Below are positions 43,918 to 54,836 of a stretch of 64,000 nucleotides of DNA, piece after piece; the first letter of the stretch is position 1; every line of letters begins with the position of its first letter. Location: contig OY997592.1 in the NCBI GenBank assembly GCA_963921825.1, positions 24,369,432 to 24,433,431 on the forward strand, written 5' to 3'. The notes under the pieces were generated by a model, which did no database searches, had not been told where the DNA came from, and saw only the letters and a program-made list of their open reading frames with translations. This DNA is from Erodium maritimum. Taxonomy: Eukaryota; Streptophyta; Magnoliopsida; Geraniales; Geraniaceae. The position numbers were made by a program, and so were the translations under genes.

Positions 43918-46836
43918 TGTCACGCCCCAATTTCAGCGAACCGAACTCGGGACGCGAACTTTTAAAAACATGAACACTTGAAACCTGTTTTCAATAAAAG
44001 CTTTGACATTTCCATTTACTTCTCAAAATAATAGTATTTACAATACAAAAACGTCCCAACAAGTGGACAAGGTACAACATCCGTCACTAGACTCAACAAA
44101 AGTAAAGACCAGACTCCGCTCCAAGCTCCATGAACTTCAAGAGCTAACCTAGTCCGTCCGGTGATCAGTACCTGTAGGAAAAGCAGCTAGGGGTGAGCGT
44201 TCGCTCACCTCCACGGATAACAGACTGACTATGGCATAATTAGCAGAAAAAGCCAGTAACACTAAAACCAAACCCAACGCCGGGACTACAGTCCCCAACT
44301 CAAGTACTCAACTGACCCACAACCCGTCACCTTCCTCAACAGACTCGACACTCGATAAAAACAGTGTAGACCCGACACAACTATCGACGACCTCCTCAAG
44401 GACTCGAACGAAACGACACAACACCAAACAAGATCACAAAGGATCGCACACCAGCTGCTCAGTAACCAATCTCAATCAGGTCAGGGTTCGACCTATCGCA
44501 ATTCCTCGACACGAAGTCGGATCAGGCTGTCGACCTTTCAAACTCGCAATTCCTCGACACTAAGTCGGATCAGGCTGTCGACCTTTAAAACTCGCAATTC
44601 ATCGACACTAAGTCGGATCAGGCTGTCGACCTTTAGAACTCGCAATTCATCGACACTAAGTCGGATCAGGCTGTCGACCTTTAAAACTCGCAATTCATCG
44701 ACACTAAGTCGGATCAGGCTGTCGACCTTTAGAACTCGCAATTCATCGACACTAAGTCGGATCAGGCTGTCGACCTTTAGAACTCACCACCCCAGGTGAC
44801 CACAATCACAATCACAGGCAAGTTCAATCACACAGGCACTCAAGGCCACTCAAGACACCTCAACAGTCAAGACTCGGGTTCAACAACCCCACGGGCACTC
44901 GCTGCCACTCAAGACACCAAATTAAATACACGGCTCTCATGGCCACCCCGACTCAACAATTAAATACGGGCTCTCAAGGCCACCCAAACTCAACAATTAA
45001 ATACGGGCTCTCAAGGCCACCCAAACTCAACAATTAAATAAAACGCACGACAACCTCCGGCATACTCGATGCCTCCAACAGTCCTAAAATCACTAGTTTC
45101 ACAAACAACCTCCGGGCATGGTCATATGCCTCCAGTAATTCAATTATCGCTAAGTTCTCTGTTCCTACGACACTACTAAGTGTCACATGCTTTTCTCTTG
45201 AACGCTACAATCCCGTATCATGCTTTTCTAATAATTAAATAAATCTACTCAACCCACGACACCCCGGTGTCACATGCAATTCTACTATTAACTTTCCCTA
45301 ATCAGGGCCGAGATCCGGCTACTTTTCCCTACCTCGTATACAATCCCAAAAGCGCTCCAACAACACCCGAAGCACACTCAGTCACTCGCCGAGCTTCCCC
45401 TTGCCTCGGTCCGTAGCACGATCTAAAAGAACACAAATTTAAAGTACTTTTAAACTAGTACGAATAAACCAAAAATTTACATACTTAACGCCCAAACGTA
45501 ACCCCGACAATGTCGGTCACTCCCGAACTTCCCAATTATTCGATATTGCCGAAAAAGGACCCGTAAGGGCCAGATTCGCCCGACATGGCGAATCTTCCCG
45601 GTTTTGGTTAATTGCCTTCCGGGGCTCCAAAAGCCCCCGTTTTCGTTTCTACGGTCTTAGAATAAATCAAGGAACTCAACGCACTTGACGGAATCGAATT
45701 CCGACTTCTAAATCAATTAATTAACGTTTAAAGTTTCCCAAAACCCGTTAATTACAACTTCTCCAATTTAATTCCAAAATTCGATTTGGTTTGGGATAGA
45801 TGCTCCGGGGAACGTTTTAAACTACCCGAGTAATTAAAACACGAACAACCGAGCACGTGGGCCCCACCCAAAGGGCTTGGCCGTGCCCTAGGGTTTGAGG
45901 GAGGGGCTCGGCCACCAAGTGGTGGCTGCTGCCACCTCCGGCCAGCCACCACATGGCCGGCCGGCCACCACCCACGGTGGCCGGAGCTCCTCCCGAGCCT
46001 CCGGTCACCGGAAAACGTGAAATTTCTCTCCCAAACACCTCTAAAACGTCTCCAACACCTCTCTAATCTCTACACAACCCTAAACCAAATTTTATAACCA
46101 AACCTTAGCTCTTGAAAATAATCGAAACGAGAATCGGTTCGGGTATTACCGTAGAGGAGAATGAGGGGAACGGGATTGATCTTTGCTTCAAGACGATCCA
46201 AGGGCTCGATCACAAACCCTAGCTCCACCTTTCTTCTTCTCTCTTCTTCTTCTTCCCCTTCTCTCTCTAAAACCTCTCTTCCTCTTTCTAATTTTTAAAA
46301 CAAAAACAACTAACTCCAACTTCCCCCCTTTTACCATGTGTTTCGGCCAACACTTCCCAACCACACCTTTTCCCTCCAAAAATTACACCACCATATAATT
46401 GACAAGTGTCAAGGTGGGTCCCAAACCTTTTGGAAAATATCTAGTTGATATTTTCCAATCAGATTCGCGAAAAACGGACGTTTCGGGCCCCGAACGGGCA
46501 CTTTTCCCAAAAAAAATTTTAAATTGGACGGGCTTCAAGGAAACGGCCCAACTAAGACCGCTACGACGACGGCTAAGCTTTTCGGGTCCAAAACGGTCCT
46601 CGAATGGACCAAAACGTCGCTCGGGTGACTTTTCCAGCGAAAAATCAATCTTTCCCAAAATGACCAGAAAGTTGCCCTGAGTCCCCCGTAACTCATTTTA
46701 GTCGATAACGGGGTCAACTTAAGTCCGGCATGACCCTCGGGGTCAATTTAAGTTAAGTTAAGTGTCTGTCTTAAAAATTTTAAATTTTCCTGTTTTTCGC
46801 AGGTTTGACTGACGTTGACCAGAAGTGGTTATTACA
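43918..46836 (-). mobile_element. Gypsy solo LTR 3 (2.9 kb), minus strand
   Basis: On the minus strand it starts TGTAATAACCACTTC at 46836 and ends GGGGCGTGACA at 43918. Same family as solo LTRs 1 and 2. The flanks are CACCC on the left and CCCAA on the right, so a clean 5-bp duplication is not present; CACCC does occur at 46835-46839 overlapping the terminal CA. No interior is attached. Confidence 0.88.
44497..44784 (-). repeat. Minisatellite in solo LTR 3 (6 units of 48 bp)
   Basis: Units around CAATTCATCGACACTAAGTC and GGATCAGGCTGTCGACCTTT. The GGTCGAC core ties it to repeat R2 of solo LTR 2, but length and sequence of the unit differ. Confidence 0.88.
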
Positions 46837-47620
46837 CCCAATCACCCACAACCACCGAGGTCGGTAGAGGGCTTTCAATATCCGTAAGCCAGAACCAGTA
46901 GACAATAGTAAACCTCCGCCTTCACCCCACACCATGTTTCGGAGAGAATAAACTATGTCCAATACCAACAAACTCGTTCCCTACAACGAACATAGAGAAG
47001 GGAACCAGGAAACATACTCGTCTTCAAGTTTGTAAGCCCAGCCTACACCTTTTCTACTCCCAGACCGTGCTTTAGTACGCCACCAAGCCAGCCCAGACCG
47101 TTACTTGGTCTGCCACTCAACCAAGACCAGGACAAGACTTAATCCGGTACTCACCTAGGTCGGGCCGGGACTTGATCCTCTACTTTTCAAGGAAAATACC
47201 GCGCCTCGATTTGTTACTCTCCCAAGCCCGTGCCGCACCTCAATTTGTTACTCTCCCAAGCCCGTATCGTACCGTGTCTCACTCAGTGGCGTGCTCAAGC
47301 CTTCTTCCTAGATCCGAGTTTAGAAGAAAAAGAGGAAACTTTCCTTTTTTCCAAATCCGATTTTCTAAGGAAAAAAATTCATTTTGGATTCTATATATAA
47401 GAGATTTTGGGTGTTAGGCTAGATAACTTGTGTTGAAACAAATCTTAGAGAGATATAACGTATAGAGTGGAGATTTTTGAAACTTAGAGAAGGAGAAGTA
47501 AATTAGGCAAGAATCTTGTGAGAAGAGGGTGTGTGAATAGAAAATTAGAGCTTTAATCCATCTTTTGTAACCTTACATTTGTATAGATTTTTACAACTCT
47601 TCAATATAATAATTGTTCAT
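46837..47620. other. Probable LTR part of an old Athila/Tat-like element
   Basis: No gene. Near 47160-47280 a block with TTGTTACTCTCCCAAGCCCG is repeated. From about 47390 the sequence has the style of an LTR with transcription start and polyadenylation area. The element is inferred mainly from the primer-site zone at 48431. Confidence 0.35.
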
Positions 47621-47713
47621 TCTTCTTCTTCTTCTTCTTCTTCTTCTTCTTCTTCTTCTTCTTCTTCTTCTTCTTCTTCTTCTTCTTCTTCTTCTTCTTC
47701 TTCTTCTTCTTCT
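47621..47713 (+). repeat. (TTC)n microsatellite, about 31 units
   Basis: Uninterrupted TTC repeat of about 93 bp. Confidence 0.97.
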
Positions 47714-48430
47714 ATGAGTAGATAAACTCTATAACCTAGGGTTTAAAGGTTTGTATTTTCATGTATTGAATGCATAATATTGTGAAAGTTGAATCTAGAT
47801 TAGAATTTATTATTCACTTACTCTTAATGGTCTATATCCCATGTAGGTTTGATAGATGATTTGAATTAGGGTACACTACTCATGAGATGAGGATCTTAAT
47901 TAGTTTAAAATCAATAATAAGTTGGATTTAAATCTAGACTAGGGATAACTAGGTTAACACAATTTCAATAATCATATATTTACATCAAAAGTTAGAAATT
48001 ATCAAGGAACGTCGTGATTTGGGTCTACCGACACCTTTATTTAGGAGAACTAAGTGGTTAGATTTCATTAGGGTCCAAAACATTCTAGAGAAGTTAGGAC
48101 TAGCTTAGAGATAAAAAAAATTCCCTATAATAGTCAGACTTCATAATAATTATTGTTATTCAATATGTTGGAATAATCTCTCTGAACCCATACCCTGGAT
48201 TGCCTTTTTCTCTAATTCAAAACTCGTCTGATTTGTTTAGATACTTTCCTTTTAATTACTTGTTTACTTTATATGTTTTAAAACTAGAACCACATTTTTA
48301 CCGAAACAACATAATAACAACTTCAAATAGAAATTGCTTGTCTTGTGCTCCATTGGGTACGATAAAACCGGAACTTACATTCCAATGATCGATACGCTTG
48401 TCGTGCCCCTTTTCTGTGCTAAAACTGCAG
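47714..48430 (+). other. U5-like end of the Athila/Tat-like LTR, no gene
   Basis: AT-rich sequence without coding frames, leading up to the primer-site zone. The end of the LTR is estimated. Confidence 0.35.
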
Positions 48431-48475
48431 GGCATCAAGTTAATGGTGTGGTTATTGGGAAGCAATTAAGTTAAC
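48431..48475 (+). promoter_or_regulatory. Degenerate primer-site zone of an Athila/Tat-like gypsy element
   Basis: GGCATCAAGTTAATGGTGTG followed by GTTATTGGGAAGCAATTAAG fits the sequence known next to the LTR of plant Athila/Tat elements (ATCAAGTTTTTGGCGCCGTTGCCGGGG-type) with several changes. This points to an old copy of that clade. Confidence 0.5.
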
Positions 48476-48525
48476 CTTTTCTATATAGTTTGTGTTACGA
48501 TTGTTTCATTATATATATATATATA

Positions 48526-49800
48526 GGGAAGCTTTCACGTGCGAACCTCTCTTAAAATGTGAACATGCGAACTCAACAACAACATGACACGTGTCGCGCT
48601 TAGAAATGCTCATCTTTTTTTTCCACCAAGTTTATTAATTTAATTTTCCCCGCTTCGTTTCAACTTCGATTTAATTTTTTTTTGCGCCAATATTCTTCTT
48701 TTTCCAAGATCTATCTATCAAGTAGTGTATTGCATATGTTTTGAAGCAAGAAAAAACATGTACGAAAAAAATTATGATAAACACACAATTTGCAAACCAC
48801 ATATATCATATTCTCAAATCATGTCACTGTTATTTGCAAACCATATATGCAATATTTGCAAGCTGTCTCATACATGCATAATCATACACTGTACATATAT
48901 ATTCGCAAACCACATCCCTTATATCCTCAAACCACCTCACTTATGCTCTCAAACGACATACATCATATCCTCAAACTCATATCACTCATATTCTCAACTC
49001 ACGTGTCTCATATTCTCAACTCACTTCACGTACAATCTCAAACAACACACCTCATATTCTCAAACAAACATACCTCTTATTCTCAAATCATATCCATCAT
49101 ATTCTCAACTCGTATCACCATATTCTTAAACCACAACCTCCTATATTTGCAAACTACACCACACTTTTCTCAAACCAACATACCTCATATTCTCAAATCA
49201 TATCCCTCATATTCTCAGACCAACATACCTTGTATTCTCAAATCATATCCCTCATATTCTCAACTCGCATCACCATATTCTCAAACCACAACCCCTATAT
49301 TTGCAAACCACACCACGCTTTTCTCAAACAATATATACCATATTCTCAAACCATGTCACTGTTATTTGCAAACCATATATGTCATATTCGCAAACCACAT
49401 ATATCATATTCTCAAACCACATCACACTTTTCGCAAATCATATATGTTATATTCGCAAACCACATATAATATATTCTCAAACCACATATACCATATTCTC
49501 AAACCACAAACCCTATATTTGCAAACCACATCACACTTTTCGTACTTATGTCCACATATCCACACACGTATCAAAAAACACATCAAAACATATGCAATCC
49601 ACTAGTTAGAAAGCTCTTGAAAAAATAAGAATATTGGCGCAAGAAAAAATGAATTCGGAGTTGAAACGAAACGGGAAAAATCGAATTAATAAACTTGATT
49701 ATAACAAAAGGGGGGCATTTTCTGAGCGCGACACATGGCGCAATCTGGTTGAGTTTGCAGGTTCACACCAAAAATGATGGTTCGCACCTGAGTGTGAGCC
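48526..49800. mobile_element. Fold-back / Helitron-like element 2, complete
   Basis: It starts GGGAAGCTTTCACGTGCGAACC and ends with the inverse of GGCTCACACTCAGGTGCGAACC, with (TA)n on both sides. The two arms pair over about 200 bases with indels, sharing ACACGTGTCGCGCTTAGAAA / inverse of TCTGAGCGCGACACATGG, the CGTTTCGTTTCAACT block and GCGCCAATATTCTT. Between the arms lies an array of more than 20 units of about 22 bp (48780-49530, core CATATTCTCAAACCACAT). No coding protein is plausible; the frames through the array are repeat by-products. Same family as element 1. Confidence 0.75.
48780..49530 (+). repeat. Minisatellite array of fold-back element 2
   Basis: More than 20 degenerate units with alternating CATATTCTCAAACCA and TATTTGCAAACCA. 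Related to the 22-bp unit of element 1 (CGCAAACCATATACAC). Confidence 0.85.
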
Positions 49801-49849
49801 TATATATATATATATATATTTAGTTGATTTAGTACAACATAACTTTATG

Positions 49850-50222
49850 GATAGTTGGTTTAATCATAATGTGTATTGTTGTCAATGTTGAGCTAATGAT
49901 CATATGAATTACAATTGTGAGTATTATGTACATTCCAGTGCCTATGGTCAAAATTAGGGGGGACGCTTTCTCTTTTGAGCAAGTTTATCATGTTGAACCA
50001 CAATTGCCTAATGACGAGGAGTCGGAACTTTTCCGTGTTTCTCTTAACCAACGGTTGGAGAAGAAAGAGGAAGAGGAGTTGTTGATGCAAATGATGAGGA
50101 AACAAGAGGAACAAGCATTCGCGCTCCAAGAGCTTCAAGGTCAATTGAATGATCTCATGCAATTGATTAATGAGACAACCTTCGATGATGAAGCATCACA
50201 CATAGAGGATGATCATTCTTAG
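49850..50222 (+). pseudogene. Athila/Tat-like gag C-terminus relict
   Basis: At 49877-49918 a CCHC zinc-knuckle pattern (C-x2-C-x4-H-x4-C: CCQC, H, NC) can be read, with a TGA stop at the first position after the second Cys. The following frame (49917-50222) is a charged, coiled-coil-like sequence (LEKKEEEELLMQMMRKQEEQ, ALQELQGQLNDLMQLINETT), as is common at the end of Athila/Tat Gag. The frames are offset, so the gene is broken. It fits the primer-site zone at 48431 on the same strand. Confidence 0.5.
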
Positions 50223-51996
50223 CACTTATGTGACACAATGGAGCAAGAAACTCGTGGTTCAACCATGATTTTAAAGGTAAGTGCGGAATATGAGGTATCA
50301 AGTTCGTATCCCTCTTGTATTATGCCAATTCCATCTCCATGTACTTTTGAAACATTGAATTATGTAGATGTAAATAATGAGTGTAGTTGAAAAAAGGAGT
50401 TCACAAACTTCTGTTGAGCCAAATCTTCCCATATTATCCATAGAATTAGCTTACAGATCTATTAGATATCTAAGGGGTACTATGGAAGATGCTCTCGTGA
50501 GAGGGGTTGTGTTTGAATCTCCTTCCTTTTAGTGTGAGAGATTAATATTTGGTTTCTAGCAAATCAAATATATATGTTCAACCCATACCATTGGTTTTGA
50601 AATTTAATATTGAGTATAGAGTTGTTAATATTAAGCATGAATTTTTGACACATTTGTTAGTCTTCAATCCCCGTTTGTGAACTATTTTTTATTTTGGTAG
50701 ATGCTATTAACCCTTATTGGCATGTGCATTTTCCTCTTCATGGGATTCATATCCCTATCAAGTTGATCCAAGATGAACTTGATCACAAATATTCTATTAA
50801 GACAAGCTTGATGAAGTTAACCTTGAGTTTGGAGCTCTTACAAAACTCGGGGAAAAGGATCTTGTGCTACAGTGTGTTTCTTCTTCTACTTTTTCACTCA
50901 CATTTAAAGAGAATGACACAATGGAAGTATGAGACGTTTAGGAGGCCTTCTGATTGAGCCTCCTACCCGTCGATCAAACGACGTTAAACAAATGTGCTTG
51001 TTGGGAGGCAACCCAATATCCCTATCCCTCTTTGTTTTGTATATGTTATGTCTTGCTCTTATTTTCTGACTATATGTGCAAGTTCGTGATACAAGATGGA
51101 AGTGTGAGAATTATAGTTGTATTTGTTAGCGTCGAGTTCTTGTGAACTCACTTGGGGGAAGTAGATCTCCATCCGTCCACATAGGAGGATTCTCACAGTC
51201 AGCGTCGTTCGTATAAGGGTTCTTCGAGGGGCAGTATCTTTTCCCTTCTTATTTTTACTATATACCTCTATTGTATTTCGTTTATGCTATTTGGTGGCCA
51301 TTGAGCGCCCGAATTGTCGTGGTAATAGAACATGTATGTAGGATTTCGTGAATTGTGTAGTTGTTGATTATAAGTGTGGGGTTGTTATCATGTGGTTAGA
51401 ATTAAATGTGTCTAGAGTTGCATTGGGAACAGTTCTTAGTTTTAAAGTGTGGGGTGAGGTATTCCTTGCATTGCATTGTGTTTTCTTTTGTGTGCTCATG
51501 CATCATTTCGTGTTATAATTTTTTTGAACAATCTAAAAAAAATTGAAAATTTTGAAAAAATCAAAAAATATATTTTATGGTGATTTGTCGAGTCAAGTGT
51601 GTATGGTCCTAAGGTTTAAATGATTGAATTGTTTCATATGCTTATTTTATTTCATAAATCAAAGTTGTATATGGGCATTGAATGAATCAAATGAGTATTG
51701 AAAGAACATGCATTAGGAATAGCTCTCTCATTTGTGTTTTGAGTGTTTGTTAGAACAAGTGTTGAATTCGTATGATTTCTATGCATGGTAAATTGAGTCT
51801 AAAACAACATGTATTACCCATTCGAGGCGAAATAAGAATAAGGAACATGTTTATTTAGGAAAATAATTTTAGGCCATCTATAGACCGTTTGGCCAAACTT
51901 GCCTTCCTTTGCTTGATGATATCTCTTAGTCACCCCATTTAAGCCTTAGCCTTTTATTTTTAACCCCGACATTACAAACCTATGTGCCTTTCGTTC
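50223..51996 (+). other. 3' region of the Athila/Tat-like relic
   Basis: No intact pol. At 50997-51014 the hairpin TGTTGGGAGGCAACCCAA occurs, a signature found downstream of integrase in Athila/Tat-type elements. Two GTGTGGGG tracts (near 51375 and 51449) and an A-rich stretch (51535-51570) fit the long 3' untranslated region of this clade. The Tekay-like element inserted into it at 51996; the sequence continues at 63316. Confidence 0.55.
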
Positions 51997-52584
51997 TGTC
52001 ACGCCCCAATTTCAGCGAACCGAAACTAGGGACGCGAACGTTCAAAAAGTTACAAAACTGAAACCTGTTTTCGATAAATCACCTAAAAAGTCAGTTTAGT
52101 TCCACAAAAGAATAATATTTACATCTCAAAATAAAAGTCCCACACTTGGGCAAAACGAGATACACGTCTCTAGACTCAAACACCCAGCAACCCGCTTCAA
52201 GCTCTTCAAGCTTCAGAAGCTCACCTAGTCCAGACTACGAACGGTACCTGTAGGAAAAGCAGCTAGGGGTGAGCGTTCGCTCACCACCACAGATAACATA
52301 CTGACTACGGCATAACTAGTAGACAAAGCCGATGACACTAACAACGACTCAAAGACACACACACGACCAGTCTTTTCCTCAACTGACTCAACACTCGGAT
52401 GCGTTATGTAGACCCCACACTACGATCGACGACCTCCTCCAAAGACACGACTGACAACCACACAATACCAAACAAGATCACAAAGGATCGCAAACCGGCT
52501 GCTCAGTAACCAATCTCTGTCTCTCGCCCTTTGCCGATCATAGACGTGGTCAGGCGGTCGACCTGTCGCGCAACTTCCCCCGAT

Positions 52585-52735
52585 CCCAGTCGGGAGGCTA
52601 ACCCACAACCTCTCCGCTTCACCCGATCCCAGTCGGGTGGTTAGCCACACCCGCGCGTCCTTCCCCCGATCCCAGTCGGGGAGCTAGCCCACAACCTCTC
52701 CGCTTCTCCCGATCCCAGTCGGGAGGCTAGCTACA
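52585..52735 (-). repeat. Short tandem repeat in the Tekay LTR (4 units)
   Basis: Four units around CCCGATCCCAGTCGGGAGGC, each with a small palindrome CCCGA...TCGGG. It occupies the position of repeat R2 in the solo LTRs. The same array is in the other LTR at about 61005-61150. Confidence 0.82.
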
Positions 52736-54721
52736 CCACACAACCTCCACCAGTAACCAGTAACCAATCACAATCACGAACAAGTTCAAACAGACAGTAA
52801 CGACACCGGTGACAACTCCATAGGCACTCAAGGCCGACAAGACACCAACAACCAAACACAGGTTCAACAACCCTACGGGCCCTCATGGCCACCCAAGACA
52901 CCAACGGTAAAGTACGGGTTCACAACCCCACGGGCACTCACGGCCACCCAAACTCAACAACAAATAACACGGGCTCTCAAGGCCACCCAAACTCAACAAC
53001 AAATAACGCACAACAACCTCTGGCATACTCGACGCCTCCAACAGTCCTAATATCACTAGTTTCACCAACAACCTCCGGCATGGTCATATGCCTCCAGTAA
53101 ATCAATTATCGCTACGTTCTCTGTTCCTACAACACTACAATCCCGTATCATGCTTTTCTAATAAACGACGAACCTACTTAACCCACGACACCCCGGTGTC
53201 ACATGCAATTCTACTGTTAACTTTCCCTAATCAGGGCCGAGATCCGGCTACTTTTCCCTACCTCGAAAGCAACTCCAGAAGCGCTCCACTAGACCCGAGA
53301 TGAATCGCAGTCACTCGCCGAGCCTCCCTTTGCCTCGGTCCGCAGCACGATCTAAAAGAACACAGATTTAACTCACTTTAAACTAGTACGAACCGGTCGA
53401 AATAAATAACTCAAAGTCCAAAAAAATAACGGTTCCGCCGTTCAGTTAACGGCTACGATTTGTCCATTTTAAACATGACAGTTGTCGTTTACACTCGAGC
53501 GGGATAAAAGTCGGGTTACAACGGATCGGGTTCGAGCACCCGCGCACCGAACCCGGGTTTGATCTAAACCCAGTTTAAACCCCTTTTAAACTTAAAACCG
53601 TCGTCGAACTCCCTTGCTTTAACTAATTCCGTCTTGATTTTAAAACGAAACGGTTTCCTTCTGCTCGTTTCCAAACTCGAGATTTTTGGTCCAAAACCCT
53701 TCTAAAGCCGATCGGCTTCGTTTCCCTTTTTCGATTTAATCTTAACTATCGACTTTCGTTTTAAAACCCGTTAGTACTTAACCGATCTAGTTTTTATCAA
53801 GAATCATTTTACGTCCAAATTACACAGATCGCCCTTTTGTTTCAATTCCGATTTTGGTTTTTTTTTTAAAAACTCAGATTAAAAACCCTAAACACACTTA
53901 AACAGAACAGAATCGTAAGAAACAAAATAACGATAATTTATATTTTTTTTTCGTTCTTCTTTACAGTTTCAGATTTACAACGCTTACACTAATCCTTTAA
54001 ACAAAACCAGAAATCACGTTTTTTTTGTGTTCTGTTCCTTTCCATTTCGGGAGCTCCGTTCCATCCCGACCGGATCTGAACGAACTCGGGAACGGGAAAG
54101 CAAAAGACGAAGAACGGGATTGGTGCGGCCGACCACCGGCGCCGGTCGGTCGAAGTTCCACGGCCGAGAACTAACCGTGAGGATGGCGGCGGTGTACGGC
54201 GGCGCACGGCTGCGTAGGGCTCGGGTCCGGACGGCTCGTCCCGTTCCGGATCTGGCAAGCTCGCCGGCGACGGCGGGAGCTCGGGGCGAGTTAGGGCTCG
54301 GACGGTACCGGTGGTGGACGGTGGTGGCGTGGGGAGCTCGGCGGCGAAACTGGTGGCCGGTGCTGGTTCGGCGAGGAAGACGAAGGAGAAGAGGACGGGA
54401 CGGCTGGGACGTGGTCGGAGCTGGGCGTGGTCGGACGGAGATGGAAGGTCGGGGTTCGGCCGGGACGTGGTCGGACGGAGAAGAGGGAGGCCGGGGTTCG
54501 GGGACGGGATTTCGTGGCTGGCCGGACCGGTGACGGGGTCGGGATGGAGGAGGAAGGGATGAGACGGTGCCGGTGAGGGAGGTGGCGGCCGGAAACGATG
54601 GTGGCCGGTCGGAGTCCGGCGAGGGAGGTGAGGGAGATGAGATCGGGTAGAGAGAGAGAGAGGAGAGGGTGAATGGAGGCTGAGTGTGGGTTAGATTAGG
54701 GTTTCAGAGTGTGAGGATGGG

Positions 54722-54728
54722 TTATATA
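54722..54728 (-). promoter_or_regulatory. TATA box in the 3' LTR
   Basis: On the minus strand TATATAA lies within a palindrome GATGGGTATATAACCCATC (54716-54734). The equivalent in the 5' LTR is at 63144-63150. Confidence 0.6.
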
Positions 54729-54798
54729 CCCATCCCTGACCAGATTGGGCCTCAGTTGGGCTGGGCTGGGCCTGCGGGCCTGACCTGGTCCAGACCTG

Positions 54799-54827
<29 letters not shown>
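54799..54827 (+). repeat. Poly-T run of 29 in the U3 region
   Basis: Twenty T in the other LTR (63221-63240). The length differs between the LTRs of one young element, as expected of homopolymer slippage. Confidence 0.9.
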
Positions 54828-54829
<2 letters not shown>

Positions 54830-54836
54830 ACTCGCT

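Noticed and set aside
44497-44784. CRISPR-like array of 48-bp repeats
   Set aside because: Units are contiguous without spacers and sit in a plant LTR; simple minisatellite.
43913-46841. Perfect CACCC target duplication for solo LTR 3
   Set aside because: The right CACCC overlaps the terminal CA of the LTR, so it can only be claimed by shortening the LTR; left open.
48725-49609. Frames of 80-270 codons with repeated Ser-Asn-His-Ile patterns
   Set aside because: They translate the minisatellite of fold-back element 2; three frames are open at once, as expected of a repeat and not of a gene.
54027-54562. Arg/Gly-rich frame of 168 codons, repeated at 62447-62953
   Set aside because: It is in the GC-rich part of both LTRs; composition explains the lack of stops. 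No domain and no reason for coding in U3.
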